Below are positions 37,287 through 47,303 of a stretch of 64,000 bases of DNA, piece by piece. Position numbers and translations under genes: made by a program. This DNA is from Bacillus sp. DNRA2 (GTDB taxonomy: Bacteria > Bacillota > Bacilli > Bacillales > Cytobacillaceae): positions 1 to 64,000 of the forward strand of contig NZ_JABAIT010000007.1 in assembly GCF_012843265.1 (NCBI RefSeq), written 5' to 3'. Numbering within the stretch: the stretch's first letter is position 1; every line of letters begins with the position of its first letter. A model generated the notes under the pieces. That model had not been told where the DNA came from. It made no database searches and was given only the letters and a program-made list of their open reading frames with translations.

Positions 37287-38850
37287 AGAGGTTGTACAAC
37301 AACCAGATATGTATGAAAAAATCTATGATCTTTATGATTTAAAACGTGAAATTGAACTAGGCGGCGGTGACGACCGTATTGCAAAGCAACACGAAAAAGG
37401 TAAATTAACAGCTCGTGAGAGAATTGAACTATTAGTTGACCCAGGTACATTCGTTGAATTAAACGCTTTCATCGAACACCGCAGCAGCGACTTTGGCTTA
37501 GAAAATGTTAAAGGACCTGGTGATGGTGTTGTAACTGGTTACGGTAAAATAAATGGCCGTCCAATCTATTTATTCTCTCAAGACTTTACAGTTTTTGGTG
37601 GAGCACTTGGTGAAATGCACGCTAAGAAAATAGCTAATGTTATGGACTTAGCTGCGAAAAACGGTGCGCCATTTGTTGGTTTAAATGATTCTGGTGGTGC
37701 CCGAATTCAAGAGGGTGTAGTTTCTCTAGACGGTTATGGTCAAATTTTCTACCGTAACTCTATTTACTCTGGGGTTATTCCGCAAATCTCTGTTATCATG
37801 GGACCATGTGCCGGTGGAGCGGTATATTCACCTGCCATCACTGACTTCGTCTTCATGGTAGAAAAAACAAGCCAAATGTTTATCACAGGTCCTAAGGTTA
37901 TTGAAACCGTTACTGGAGAAAAAATTTCTTCTGAAAATCTTGGCGGTGCAAAAGTACATAGTACGATTAGTGGTAACTGCCATTATCGTGCTGAAACAGA
38001 AGTAGAAATTCTTCAAGCAGTTCGTGATGTATTAAGCTATCTTCCAAACAACTGTAATGAAATGCCTCCACGTTTAGAAGCAACTGAAGAAGACGATTAT
38101 CGTCCAGATTTAGCGGAGATTGTTCCTATCACGGCTACGAAGTCTTATGACGTACATGTTGTTATAGAACAGGTTGTAGATTCCGGATCTTTTATGGAAA
38201 TACACAAAGACTTCGCGAAAAACGTTGTCGTTGGATTTGCTCGTATTAAAGGTGAGCCTGTTGGTTTAGTATGTAACCAACCTAAATTCATGGCTGGTGG
38301 TCTTGATATTGATTCATCAGATAAAGCAGCTCGTTTTATTCGCTTGTGTGATTCTTTCAACGTTCCAATCATCACATTTGAGGATGTTACAGGCTTCTTC
38401 CCTGGGGTTAAACAAGAGCATGGTGGTATTATCCGTCACGGTGCGAAAATCCTTTATGCATACTCTGAAGCGACTGTTCCTAAGCTTACAGTTATCACAA
38501 GAAAAGCTTACGGTGGTGCATATGTAGCATTGAACAGTAAATCAATCGGTGCTGACTTAGTATTTGCATGGCCAAACGCTGAAATCGCTGTTATGGGATC
38601 TCAAGGTGCGGCAAATATTATTTTTGCTAAAGAAATTGCTAACAGTCCAGATCCTGAAGCAACTCGCGCAGCAAAAATCGAAGAATATCGTGTGAAATTT
38701 GCAAATCCTTATGTTGCAGCTGCTCGCGGTATGGTTGATGATGTTATCGATCCACGCGAAACAAGAATCAAGCTTATCCAAGCGCTTGAAATGCTTCGCA
38801 ACAAAGAAGAGAAGAGACCGAAGAAAAAACACGGTAACATTCCTCTATAA
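37267..38850 (+). CDS. pccB: Acyl-CoA (propionyl-CoA) carboxylase beta subunit
   Basis: This is the carboxyltransferase subunit of a propionyl-/methylcrotonyl-type carboxylase (YqjD family, 527 aa). The two crotonase-like halves are visible: GDGVVTGYGKINGRPIYLFSQDF... with GLNDSGGARIQEGVVSLDGYG and GPCAGGAVYSPAITDF; then FEDVTGFFPGVKQEHGGIIRHGAK and TRKAYGGAYVALNSK. ATG 37267 (MSSVKNKEVV) lies inside the mce end and has its own GGAGGGG site. No alpha subunit with a biotin carboxylase lies next to it. AccC/AccB at 5705-7584 or a distant pccA would have to supply carboxybiotin. Confidence 0.94.
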   Translation: MSSVKNKEVVQQPDMYEKIYDLYDLKREIELGGGDDRIAKQHEKGKLTARERIELLVDPGTFVELNAFIEHRSSDFGLENVKGPGDGVVTGYGKINGRPIYLFSQDFTVFGGALGEMHAKKIANVMDLAAKNGAPFVGLNDSGGARIQEGVVSLDGYGQIFYRNSIYSGVIPQISVIMGPCAGGAVYSPAITDFVFMVEKTSQMFITGPKVIETVTGEKISSENLGGAKVHSTISGNCHYRAETEVEILQAVRDVLSYLPNNCNEMPPRLEATEEDDYRPDLAEIVPITATKSYDVHVVIEQVVDSGSFMEIHKDFAKNVVVGFARIKGEPVGLVCNQPKFMAGGLDIDSSDKAARFIRLCDSFNVPIITFEDVTGFFPGVKQEHGGIIRHGAKILYAYSEATVPKLTVITRKAYGGAYVALNSKSIGADLVFAWPNAEIAVMGSQGAANIIFAKEIANSPDPEATRAAKIEEYRVKFANPYVAAARGMVDDVIDPRETRIKLIQALEMLRNKEEKRPKKKHGNIPL

Positions 38851-38862
38851 ATCTATTAATCA

Positions 38863-38908
38863 AAAACGCGCAAAAGGGCTCCGGCTCTGTTGTGCGTTTT
38901 TTTTATTT
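38863..38908 (+). terminator. Terminator of mce-pccB
   Basis: AAAACGCGCAA pairs with TTGTGCGTTTT (38863-38873 with 38890-38900), with an extra inner helix AGGGC/GCTCT. A long T tract follows. Confidence 0.88.
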
Positions 38909-39011
38909 TTCAGAAAAGAGGGCAAAAACATCCATATTTGTTCTTATTTGCTACAATAAAACTCTTAGCGTTATACTTAAGAGTGATTATTACAGTATGG
39001 AGGTTAACAAA

Positions 39012-40136
39012 ATGGTTATTAATCAAGAACGTTTATTAAATGAGTTTTTAGAACTCGTCCAAATTGATTCGGAAACAAGATTTGAAACAGAAATTGCAAA
39101 AGTCCTAAAAGAAAAGTTTACGCAATTAGGGTTAGACGTATTTGAAGACGACACCACCTCCATCACCGGTCATGGTGCTGGAAATCTAATTTGTACATTA
39201 AATGGAACAAAGGAAGGAGTAGATATCATCTACTTTACTTCTCATATGGATACAGTCGTGCCTGGTAAGGGTGTAAAGCCAAGCATTAAAGACGGCTATG
39301 TTGTCACTGATGGTACAACAATTCTTGGTGCTGATGATAAGGCTGGCCTTGCTGTTATGCTGGAAACTGTTCGAGTTTTAAAAGAACAAAACATTCCGCA
39401 TGGTACAATTCAATTTGTGATTACAGTTGGTGAGGAGTCAGGACTCCACGGTGCCAAAGCATTAGATCCTAAACTCATCACAGCAAAATATGGCTATGCG
39501 TTAGATAGCGATGGCAAGGTAGGTAATATTGTTGTCGCAGCACCGACTCAAGCGAAAATTACAGCTATTATTCACGGTAAAACTGCACATGCAGGTGTTG
39601 CTCCGGAAAAAGGGATTTCGGCAATAACCATTGCTGCCAAGGCGGTTGCGAGAATGTCTTTAGGCAGAATCGATGAGGAAACAACGGCAAACATTGGTCG
39701 TTTTGAAGGTGGAAAGCAAACCAATATCGTGGCTGACCGATGTGATATTTTAGCTGAGGCTCGTTCGTTAATTCCTGAAAAAATGGAAAAGCAAGCACAA
39801 TCTATGAAGGAAGCGTTTGAAAGTGCTGCGAGGGAAATGGGCGGAAGCGCTGAGGTAACGATTGATGTGATGTATCCTGGCTTTAAATTTGGTGCAGGAG
39901 ATCACGTTGTTGAAGTGGCTCGTAAGGCTGCGGGAAAAATCGGTCGAAGCTGCGAGTTGCAACATAGCGGTGGCGGAAGTGATGCAAATGTCATTGCTGG
40001 GTTCGGAATTCCGACAGTCAATTTGGCAGTGGGTTATGAGGATATCCATACAACAAGTGAACGGATGCCGGTTGAAGAGCTGTATAAATTGGCTGAAATG
40101 GCAGTTGCCATTATCGAAGAAGTATCAGGTAATTAA
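39012..40136 (+). CDS. yqjE: M20-family peptidase, PepT-like (YqjE)
   Basis: This dinuclear-zinc aminopeptidase family member (374 aa) resembles peptidase T and YqjE. Metal-ligand regions are SHMDTVVPGKGV (about residues 76-87), ILGADDKAGLAVMLE (about 105-119), GEESGLHGAKAL and YALDSDGKVGN. C-terminal SGGGSDANVIAG and VNLAVGYEDIHTTSERMP are also seen. ATG 39012 follows GGAGGTTAAC. It is a likely cytosolic tripeptidase; the substrate is inferred from family only. A hairpin terminator follows. Confidence 0.9.
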   Translation: MVINQERLLNEFLELVQIDSETRFETEIAKVLKEKFTQLGLDVFEDDTTSITGHGAGNLICTLNGTKEGVDIIYFTSHMDTVVPGKGVKPSIKDGYVVTDGTTILGADDKAGLAVMLETVRVLKEQNIPHGTIQFVITVGEESGLHGAKALDPKLITAKYGYALDSDGKVGNIVVAAPTQAKITAIIHGKTAHAGVAPEKGISAITIAAKAVARMSLGRIDEETTANIGRFEGGKQTNIVADRCDILAEARSLIPEKMEKQAQSMKEAFESAAREMGGSAEVTIDVMYPGFKFGAGDHVVEVARKAAGKIGRSCELQHSGGGSDANVIAGFGIPTVNLAVGYEDIHTTSERMPVEELYKLAEMAVAIIEEVSGN

Positions 40137-40151
40137 ATTTATCTAGGTGGA

Positions 40152-40178
40152 GGGAGCGAGATTCGCTCTCTTTTCTTT
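40152..40178 (+). terminator. yqjE terminator
   Basis: An 8-bp stem GGGAGCGA/TCGCTCTC (one wobble) is followed by TTTTCTTTG. Confidence 0.75.
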
Positions 40179-40220
40179 GTTATACTTAAACTAAAAATCA
40201 GCATGTGGGAGGTGGTTTTG

Positions 40221-41498
40221 ATGAAGGAAATGTATCCGAAAAATGGCAGAGTGATTCTCCATGTCGATATGAATAGTTTCTATGCCTCAGTCGAAATGGC
40301 ACATGATCCTTCACTAAAAGGAAAACCACTTGCCATAGCTGGAAATCCGGAAGAACGGCGCGGAATTATTGTTACCTGCAGCTATGAAGCGCGTAAATTT
40401 GGTGTTCGGACGACAATGCCTTTGTGGGAAGCGAAAAAGCTTTGCCCGCAATTATTGGTTAAAAAGCCGAATTTTGATCGCTACCGAGCTGCATCAATGA
40501 AGATGTTTGAATTATTGCGGAGCTATACAGAATTAGTTGAGCCAGTTTCAATCGACGAAGGCTATATGGATATTACGGACTGTTATGAAATGGGTTCGCC
40601 AATCCAGATTGCCGAGAAAATTCAAACAGAGCTATTAAAGAATTATGACTTACCGTGTAGTATCGGCATTGCCCCTAATAAATTTTTAGCGAAAATGGCC
40701 TCTGACATGAGAAAACCGTTGGGGATTACGGTATTACGAAAACGGGACGTTGAAACCGTGTTATGGCCGATGGAGGTCAGTGAAATGCATGGTGTCGGGA
40801 AAAAGACTGCAGAAAAACTGGCTCCATTAAGCATTAAAACGATTGGTGATTTAGCTAAGGCAAATGAAATTCAATTAAAAGCACTGTTAGGGATTAACGG
40901 CCCGCGCCTGAAAAATCGGGCAAATGGCATCGATGGCCGTCAGGTTAATCCAGATTCAATATACGACGTTAAAAGCATTGGCAATTCCACGACTCTTTCA
41001 CGGGATATTTCCAATCAGCATCAGTTATTGAAAGTGATTGAAGCGTTAGTTACAAAAGTATCTGGCCGTTTAAAAACGAAAAAAGTTTTAGCACAAACAA
41101 TTGGAGTCACCATCCGTTATAAGGACCGTAAAACAATCACCCGCAGTCGGAAATTGACCAACCCGATCCAAACACCTGAGGAGATTAATCGCTTTGCAAA
41201 AGAGTTATTTTTAAAGAATTGGAATGGGGAGGCCGTCAGGTTACTTGGCGTTACCGGCACGGATCTTTGCGAAGAGGATGAAGTCGTGAAGCAGCTTGAC
41301 TTGTTTTCTTTTGAAAAGGACGCAAGAAAAGAGCCATTATATGAAACGATGGAATCGCTACGGCAAAAGTTTGGGAAGCATATTATCGAAAAGGCAGCTG
41401 ATTTAGCACCGGGGAGACCATCAACTTCCCCGATTGGCACGGATACGAGCTTTAACAAGGATTTCTTGAGGAAACCGCCTAAAAAAGAATTGGATTAG
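40221..41498 (+). CDS. dinB: DNA polymerase IV (Y-family, DinB1/YqjH)
   Basis: Translesion DNA polymerase, 425 aa. The catalytic motif HVDMNSFYASVEMA lies near residues 14-27 and SIDEGYMDITD near 113-123. The helix-hairpin-helix MHGVGKKTAEKLAP and a C-terminal little-finger domain follow. DQLDLFSF-like KQLDLFSFEKD near residue 362 resembles a beta-clamp binding peptide (QLxLF). ATG 40221 follows GGAGGTGG; the upstream ATG 40203 precedes the ribosome binding site. No LexA box is seen upstream, unlike the second Y-family gene at 53791. Confidence 0.94.
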   Translation: MKEMYPKNGRVILHVDMNSFYASVEMAHDPSLKGKPLAIAGNPEERRGIIVTCSYEARKFGVRTTMPLWEAKKLCPQLLVKKPNFDRYRAASMKMFELLRSYTELVEPVSIDEGYMDITDCYEMGSPIQIAEKIQTELLKNYDLPCSIGIAPNKFLAKMASDMRKPLGITVLRKRDVETVLWPMEVSEMHGVGKKTAEKLAPLSIKTIGDLAKANEIQLKALLGINGPRLKNRANGIDGRQVNPDSIYDVKSIGNSTTLSRDISNQHQLLKVIEALVTKVSGRLKTKKVLAQTIGVTIRYKDRKTITRSRKLTNPIQTPEEINRFAKELFLKNWNGEAVRLLGVTGTDLCEEDEVVKQLDLFSFEKDARKEPLYETMESLRQKFGKHIIEKAADLAPGRPSTSPIGTDTSFNKDFLRKPPKKELD

Positions 41499-41629
41499 TC
41501 CGTTTATTCTTCATGGGCTTTTGCCAAAATAATAGCGTATAGGTAAAAGTTGAATCTGGAAGCGAATCTTGCTAAAGTAGTAAGAGTGATTTTGTTTAAG
41601 GAATATAGTGCTAGAAGGGACGTAGAATC

Positions 41630-43042
41630 ATGACATTACAACAAATTGGCGTAATCGGATTAGCCGTAATGGGGAAAAATCTTGCAATGAATATCGAAAG
41701 CAGAGGGTATACTGTTTCCGTATTCAATCGTTCCCGTGAAAAAACGGATGAAATGCTAAGTGAAACGACAGGTAAAAATATTGTCGGTACATATACAATT
41801 GAGGAATTTGTCCATTCATTAGAAAAGCCTCGTAAAATTTTGTTAATGGTTAAAGCAGGGGCAGCAACAGATGCAACGATTGAGCAATTAAAGCCACTGC
41901 TTGAAAAAGGCGATATTGTAATTGATGGCGGAAACACTTTCTTTGTTGATACACAGCGCCGCAATAAAGAATTAAGCGAGCTAGGCATCCACTTTATCGG
42001 AACAGGCGTTTCTGGTGGAGAGGAGGGAGCGTTACGCGGTCCTTCGATTATGCCTGGTGGTCAAAAAGAAGCGCATGAGCTTGTCGCGCCAATTTTCGAA
42101 GCAATCTCTGCTAAGGTGAATGGCGAACCTTGTACAACCTATATCGGTCCAGACGGTGCTGGTCATTATGTGAAAATGGTTCATAATGGTATCGAATATG
42201 GAGATATGCAATTAATCTGTGAGGCTTATTTCCTCCTGAAGCATACGTTAGGCTTAAGTGCAGCCGAGTTTCATGAAGTCTTTTCTGAATGGAACAAAGG
42301 CGAGCTTGATAGCTATTTAATTGAGATTACAGCTGATATTTTCACAAAAGTGGACGAAGAAACTGGTAAACCGCTTGTTGATTTAATTTTAGATACAGCT
42401 GGACAAAAAGGAACAGGTAAATGGACGAGCCAAAGTGCGCTTGACTTAGGTGTGCCGCTCCCAATCATTACGGAATCAGTATTTGCACGATTTATTTCGG
42501 CGATGAAGGATGAGCGTGTTGCTGCAAGCAAGCTGCTTAAAGGTCCTGCTATGAAACCATTTACTGGCGATAAACAAGCATTCATTGAAGCGGTCCGTAA
42601 AGCGTTATACATGAGTAAAATTTGTTCTTACGCTCAAGGGTTTGCGCAAATGCGTGCTGCCTCAGAGGAATATAATTGGGACCTGCAATACGGTGATATC
42701 GCGATGATTTTCCGTGGTGGTTGTATCATTCGGGCGCAATTTTTGCAAAAAATTAAGGATGCTTATGACCGTGAGTCTGGCTTAAAGAATCTCTTGCTTG
42801 ATCCTTATTTTAAAGAGATTGTTGAAAGTTATCAGGATTCGCTTCGTGAAATTATCGGTGTATCCGTGCAAAACGGAATCCCAGTGCCTTGTTTCTCAGC
42901 AGCATTGTCATATTACGACAGCTACCGCTTAGAAACATTGCCGGCGAATCTACTGCAAGCACAGCGCGATTATTTCGGTGCCCACACGTACCAACGAATT
43001 GATAAAGACGGTATCTTCCACACAGAGTGGATGGAAAAATAA
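41630..43042 (+). CDS. gndA: 6-phosphogluconate dehydrogenase (decarboxylating)
   Basis: GndA oxidises 6-phosphogluconate to ribulose 5-phosphate and CO2, making NADPH. The 470-aa protein has the nucleotide motif [14 protein letters not shown] with [10 protein letters not shown] (Arg/Thr typical of NADP preference), the [13 protein letters not shown] region and the signature [16 protein letters not shown]. It also has a long helical C-terminal domain. It is convergent with zwf, and both belong to the oxidative pentose phosphate pathway, as in B. subtilis. The symbol follows the NADP-dependent YqjI enzyme. Confidence 0.96.
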   Translation: MTLQQIGVIGLAVMGKNLAMNIESRGYTVSVFNRSREKTDEMLSETTGKNIVGTYTIEEFVHSLEKPRKILLMVKAGAATDATIEQLKPLLEKGDIVIDGGNTFFVDTQRRNKELSELGIHFIGTGVSGGEEGALRGPSIMPGGQKEAHELVAPIFEAISAKVNGEPCTTYIGPDGAGHYVKMVHNGIEYGDMQLICEAYFLLKHTLGLSAAEFHEVFSEWNKGELDSYLIEITADIFTKVDEETGKPLVDLILDTAGQKGTGKWTSQSALDLGVPLPIITESVFARFISAMKDERVAASKLLKGPAMKPFTGDKQAFIEAVRKALYMSKICSYAQGFAQMRAASEEYNWDLQYGDIAMIFRGGCIIRAQFLQKIKDAYDRESGLKNLLLDPYFKEIVESYQDSLREIIGVSVQNGIPVPCFSAALSYYDSYRLETLPANLLQAQRDYFGAHTYQRIDKDGIFHTEWMEK

Positions 43043-43056
43043 TCATGTTTTCGGGA

Positions 43057-43092
43057 AGGACGACTTCATTTGGTGGAGTCGTCTTTTCTTTT
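43057..43092 (+). terminator. gndA terminator
   Basis: A 12-bp stem with two wobbles (43057-43068 with 43074-43085) is followed by TTCTTTTG. Confidence 0.85.
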
Positions 43093-43118
43093 GAATTTAT
43101 ATGCTGCATTTTTGAGAA

Positions 43119-43158
43119 AAAAGAAACCCGCATCTTCAAATTTGGATGCGGGATTTTT
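43119..43158. terminator. zwf terminator (bidirectional)
   Basis: CCCGCATC pairs with GATGCGGG (43127-43134 with 43145-43152). The minus-strand read-out is GGGTTTCTTTTTTCTC, a good terminator for zwf; ATTTTT follows on the plus strand too. Confidence 0.85.
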
Positions 43159-43173
43159 GAATTCAGGCTTTTC

Positions 43174-44676
43174 TTATTTGCATGTTTCAACATCTAACAA
43201 TGTTACTGGCCACCAGTGGGAGCCATCTTGTTCCAAAAGGTCGGAGGCTGCTTTTGGTCCCATTGTATTTGACTCGTAATTTGGAAAGCTTGTCTCAGGC
43301 GTATTTTCCCATACCCTAGAAATATTATCGACAAAGCTCCAAGAAAGAGCCACTTCATCCCAATGCGTGAAATTAGTCGCATCACCACGCATACAGTCAA
43401 ATAAGAGCTTCTCGTAGGCCTCAGGGGTGTTAATTCCGTCAATCCCGCGATTGGCATAGCTAAGCTTTATCGGAGTTGCATCGAGACTCTGGCCGCTTTT
43501 CTTAGCGTTTAAATGCAGGGTGATTCCTTCCTCAGGCTGAATGTGTATGACGAGCAAATTTGGCCGCAACTCTTGTTCGGTTTGGTAATACAAATTCATC
43601 GGGATATCCTTGAATTGAACGACAATTTTCGTTTGCTTAGTGAGCATTCTTTTACCAGTACGAATATAGAAGGGTACACCTGCCCAACGGAAGTTGTCGA
43701 TCATGAGTTTGCCGGCTACAAAGGTTTCTGTATTTGAGGCAGGATTTACCATATCCTCATTTCGGTATGCAGCAAGCTTTTCGCCGTTAATGGATCCTTC
43801 TCCATATTGTCCACGAACAAAATACTGATTCACGTCATCTCCGCTGATTTGACGAAGGGAACGGAGGGCACGTACTTTCTCCGAGCGAATTTCATCAGTT
43901 GTCAAGCGGATCGGTGGTTCCATCGCTAAAAGTGCCACCATTTGCAGCATGTGATTTTGCACCATATCCCTTAGCGCCCCGCTTGTTTCATAATAACGGC
44001 CGCGCTCTTCAACACCAAGCGTTTCGCTAGAGGTAATTTGGATGTTGGAAATATAGCGATTATTCCAAAGTGGCTCAAACATCGCATTAGCAAAACGAAT
44101 GACTTCAATGTTTTGCACCATTTCCTTACCTAAATAGTGGTCAATCCGGTAAATTTCACTTTCTGAAAAAGCCGTCCGAATTTGCTTATTTAATTTTTTT
44201 GCCGATTCTAAATCACGTCCGAATGGCTTCTCGATAACAAGGCGCTTAAAGCCATTCACATCTGTTAATCCGTCCTTTTTTAAATGCTCGGCAATTGTCC
44301 CAAAAAATTCAGGCGCCATTGCTAAATAGAAAATGCGATTTCCTTCTAACTGGTAACGTTGATCGAGATCCGCAGCTATTTGATTCAGTGTCGCGTACGA
44401 GTTTGAATCGGTCACATCATGTGAGTGATAAACAAATCGCGAAACAAAATCGTCCAAATTTGTGCTGTTTTGGTTAGTGGATAGCACTGAATCCCTTACG
44501 TTTTGTTGGAATTGCTCATTGGTAATCGACCTACGTGCCACCCCAATTACAGCAAAACGATCTAAATTGCCTTTTTGATAGAGCTGATATAGGGAAGGAA
44601 AGAGCTTACGGTTCGCCAGATCACCAGTTGCTCCAAATATCATGATTAATGCGGTTGGTTTTTCACTTTGATTCAC
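43174..44676 (-). CDS. zwf: Glucose-6-phosphate 1-dehydrogenase
   Basis: Zwf is the first enzyme of the oxidative pentose phosphate pathway, making NADPH. The protein has the N-terminal coenzyme motif IFGATGDLANRKLFPSLY and the active site RIDHYLGKEMVQNI. EKPFGRDLESAKKLN is also clear. I start it at GTG 44676 (MNQSEKPT..., 500 aa), because AGTGAGGT lies about eight bases upstream; GTG 44691 overlaps that site. It runs opposite to gndA and is divergent from rnz across a 276-base region. Confidence 0.94.
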   Translation of the reverse strand: MNQSEKPTALIMIFGATGDLANRKLFPSLYQLYQKGNLDRFAVIGVARRSITNEQFQQNVRDSVLSTNQNSTNLDDFVSRFVYHSHDVTDSNSYATLNQIAADLDQRYQLEGNRIFYLAMAPEFFGTIAEHLKKDGLTDVNGFKRLVIEKPFGRDLESAKKLNKQIRTAFSESEIYRIDHYLGKEMVQNIEVIRFANAMFEPLWNNRYISNIQITSSETLGVEERGRYYETSGALRDMVQNHMLQMVALLAMEPPIRLTTDEIRSEKVRALRSLRQISGDDVNQYFVRGQYGEGSINGEKLAAYRNEDMVNPASNTETFVAGKLMIDNFRWAGVPFYIRTGKRMLTKQTKIVVQFKDIPMNLYYQTEQELRPNLLVIHIQPEEGITLHLNAKKSGQSLDATPIKLSYANRGIDGINTPEAYEKLLFDCMRGDATNFTHWDEVALSWSFVDNISRVWENTPETSFPNYESNTMGPKAASDLLEQDGSHWWPVTLLDVETCK

Positions 44677-44952
44677 AATGCTGTACCTCACTTTATTAAA
44701 ATTCTCAAGAATATGTAGATCAATAAAAATAGGTGCTTTACAAATATTAAATTGTAACGTGAAGTCTTTTATTTAGCAAATATTAGCCATAATTTATCAT
44801 AGTTTTCTTCCAAACATCAGGCACTATCCTAAAATTTTCATAAAGGACCATTCAGACTTAGGCTCACTGTGATAAGTTGTGGTATAGTACATGTTATGAT
44901 AAATGGCATCCAACCCTAACGGTGATTGGATGAGCGAAAAGGAGTTATGTTT

Positions 44953-45888
44953 GTGGAGATTTTATTTTTAGGAACGGGAGCGGGAGTTCCGGCTAAGCTT
45001 CGCAATGTTACATCAATGGCGTTAAAGCTATTAGAGGAACGGGGCAGTATTTGGCTGTTTGATTGCGGCGAAGCCACACAACATCAAATTTTACATACAT
45101 CAATCAAGCCACGCCGAATTGAAAAAATTTTTATTACCCATCTTCATGGTGATCATATTTACGGTTTGCCAGGGTTGCTTGCGAGTCGGTCGTTTCAAGG
45201 CGGTGAAACGGAGGTAACCGTTTATGGTCCAAAAGGCATTCGTGATTTTATCGATATAAGTTTATCAATTAGCCAAACGTATTTAAAATATCCCTTATCT
45301 GTAGTGGAAATCGAACCCGGCGTTGTATTTTCCGATGATCAATTTGTCGTTGAAACGCTTCCGTTAGAACATGGTGTGCCTTCTTTCGGTTACCGAATTA
45401 TTGAAAAGGACCGTCCAGGAACCTTGCAGGCGGGCAAGCTTGCCGAAGCAGGGATTAAGCCGGGACCGATTTATAAAAAAATAAAAAATGGTGAGAATGT
45501 TGTGTTAGAGGACGGTAAGGTTATAGTTGCGGCTGATTATTTAGGACCAATGCAACAAGGTAGAATTGTAACAATCCTTGGTGATACACGGAAATGTGAT
45601 AATGCTGCTATATTGGCGTCCCAAGCCGATTTGCTCGTTCATGAAGCTACTTTTTCAAAAGGGGAAGCGGAGTTAGCGCATGATTACTTTCATTCAACAA
45701 CCCATCAGGCGGCACAAATTGCGATCGAAGCTGGGGTGAAGAAGCTGTGTCTTACCCATATAAGTTCACGTTATGACCGAGAAGCATCAAAACAACTACT
45801 CCTTGAGGCGAAAGAGCTGTTTCCAGAAACGGACATTGCTGAAGATTTTAAAGAATTCGAAATTCCAATGCAAAAACAAGACATTTAA
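44953..45888 (+). CDS. rnz: Ribonuclease Z
   Basis: RNase Z trims tRNA precursors at the 3' end. The 311-aa metallo-beta-lactamase-fold protein has the zinc motif [15 protein letters not shown] (about residues 62-76), a flexible exosite region after residue 150, GDTRKCDNA and [11 protein letters not shown] near the end. GTG 44953 ([11 protein letters not shown]) matches the conserved start and is eight bases after AAAAGGAG; ATG 44947 is too close to that site. A CATCCAA/TTGGATG hairpin precedes the ribosome binding site. Confidence 0.95.
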   Translation: MEILFLGTGAGVPAKLRNVTSMALKLLEERGSIWLFDCGEATQHQILHTSIKPRRIEKIFITHLHGDHIYGLPGLLASRSFQGGETEVTVYGPKGIRDFIDISLSISQTYLKYPLSVVEIEPGVVFSDDQFVVETLPLEHGVPSFGYRIIEKDRPGTLQAGKLAEAGIKPGPIYKKIKNGENVVLEDGKVIVAADYLGPMQQGRIVTILGDTRKCDNAAILASQADLLVHEATFSKGEAELAHDYFHSTTHQAAQIAIEAGVKKLCLTHISSRYDREASKQLLLEAKELFPETDIAEDFKEFEIPMQKQDI

Positions 45889-45889
45889 A

Positions 45890-45921
45890 AAAAGGATGGC
45901 ACCGTGGTGTCATCCTTTTCA
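45890..45921. terminator. Terminator between rnz and the SET-domain gene
   Basis: A 13-bp stem (45891-45903 with 45906-45918) around a tight loop, with A and T runs outside on both strands. It suits the convergent genes. Confidence 0.88.
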
Positions 45922-45927
45922 TATGGG

Positions 45928-46326
45928 CTATTTTTGGTTGTTTGGATCATTTTCCATATTAAACCAAAGCGGGTCATCGTCATCTACATCACCATTGTAA
46001 TTGATTAAAATCTCTTCGCCAGCCTTAATATCCTTGTAGGCAAAGAAATCAAATGTATGGTTCGGGAAATTAATCTCATAAGTGGCATTTGGCGTATAGG
46101 AATGGTTGAACAGCATCCCATAGCCAAGCAATAGCGCTGTATGATTTTTCCCGTACTCAAATGCGTAATCAGCAAGCAATGTTTTTTCGATATGAACGTG
46201 TTCCTCGTTTGGATAAGGAATCACTGGCGCCTGGTGAATGAGTTCACCTTTGGCAATGTCTTTCGTTGCAAATACTCCACGATTTAATTCCCCATCGCTG
46301 AGTGTTGATGTTTTTACTTCAATCAT
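45928..46326 (-). CDS. Small SET-domain protein
   Basis: The 132-aa product reads as a nearly bare SET domain: N-terminal GVFATKDIAKGELI (about residues 16-29), the pseudoknot-type GYGMLFNHSYTPNATYEI (about 68-85) and FFAYKDIKAGEEILINYNGD with the terminal Tyr. In eukaryotes and some bacteria these domains methylate protein lysines. The pre- and post-SET zinc regions are absent. It starts at ATG 46326 after AGGTGAG. The substrate is unknown and it could be catalytically inactive. The neighbour at 46441 is an unrelated SAM methyltransferase in the same direction. Confidence 0.85.
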   Translation of the reverse strand: MIEVKTSTLSDGELNRGVFATKDIAKGELIHQAPVIPYPNEEHVHIEKTLLADYAFEYGKNHTALLLGYGMLFNHSYTPNATYEINFPNHTFDFFAYKDIKAGEEILINYNGDVDDDDPLWFNMENDPNNQK

Positions 46327-46440
46327 GTTTCTCACCTACACATTCTTTTCTATATATAGGTTTGAGCATAACGTATTTATTGATTTGGTGCAAGGTTTGA
46401 AACAGGTAGATCAATTTTCGCTCCTTGAACGCATTCAGTT

Positions 46441-47217
46441 TTATTTTTTAATGCCGATGACTCTAAGTCTTTTATAATCAGCGACCCATTTACCATTTTT
46501 ATATAAAATCTTTCTTAAGTTGTTTTGTGAATTGGTGATAATTTCCTGCTTTGTTTTTGTATCCATTCCTGTGAATAAACTCGAACCAAACATTTCAATC
46601 CAATTAGTTACACCATTTTCTCCTTCTAATGGAGTTGGTCGATCAAAATATACGGCAAAGGCAACGGTGAAGCCAACTTCTTCCATTAGTGCAGCATATT
46701 CACCGACACTTGGAAAATACCAAGGGAATTTTTCAGTATTAAATTTTTGCCCCTGTTTTTCATATTGGCGAATTACCTCATCTGTAATCTTTTGTACGTT
46801 ACCTTTTCCACCTAATTCAGCAACGAATCTTCCACCGGATTTTAATGATTGATAGATGCTTTCTAAAGCTTGTTTAGGAGCCTTAACCCAATGAAGAGTG
46901 GCATTGGAGAAAACAGCATCAAACTCTTGGTGATATTCTAATTGAGTGGCATCTTTAACAAAAAACTGGATGTCTGGATATTTTTCCTGAGCTTGTATGA
47001 TCATGTTTTCGGATTTATCAATTCCAATCACGTCTGCTCCAAGACCATTAATCGTATGGGCTAAATCGCCGGTACCACAGCCTAAATCTAGAATTTGTTC
47101 ACCTTGTTTCGGTGCTAATAATTCGATAACGCCTTGCCCATATTGTGAAACAAAAGAATGCTGGCTATCGTATAAGTTGGCGTTCCAGTGATCTTGTTTT
47201 GCCTGTGTTTTCCCCAT
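46441..47217 (-). CDS. Class I SAM-dependent methyltransferase
   Basis: The 258-aa Rossmann methyltransferase has motif I LDLGCGTGDLAHTI (about residues 43-56), the acidic residue GIDKSENMI, a motif IV-like FDAVFSNATLHWV and LKSGGRFVAELGGKGN. The HWV and C-terminal WF/FP pattern is like trans-aconitate methyltransferase (Tam) and related enzymes. The substrate cannot be told. ATG 47217 follows AAAAGGAGTGG. It is divergent from a LysR regulator at 47340, which may control it. Confidence 0.85.
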   Translation of the reverse strand: MGKTQAKQDHWNANLYDSQHSFVSQYGQGVIELLAPKQGEQILDLGCGTGDLAHTINGLGADVIGIDKSENMIIQAQEKYPDIQFFVKDATQLEYHQEFDAVFSNATLHWVKAPKQALESIYQSLKSGGRFVAELGGKGNVQKITDEVIRQYEKQGQKFNTEKFPWYFPSVGEYAALMEEVGFTVAFAVYFDRPTPLEGENGVTNWIEMFGSSLFTGMDTKTKQEIITNSQNNLRKILYKNGKWVADYKRLRVIGIKK

Positions 47218-47303
47218 CGTTACCACTCCTTTTTAATAAATGATTTTGTAATTAGAATTATATGGTAAAATTCTTATAATGAAAATTAACGGTATTTTAT
47301 TGT

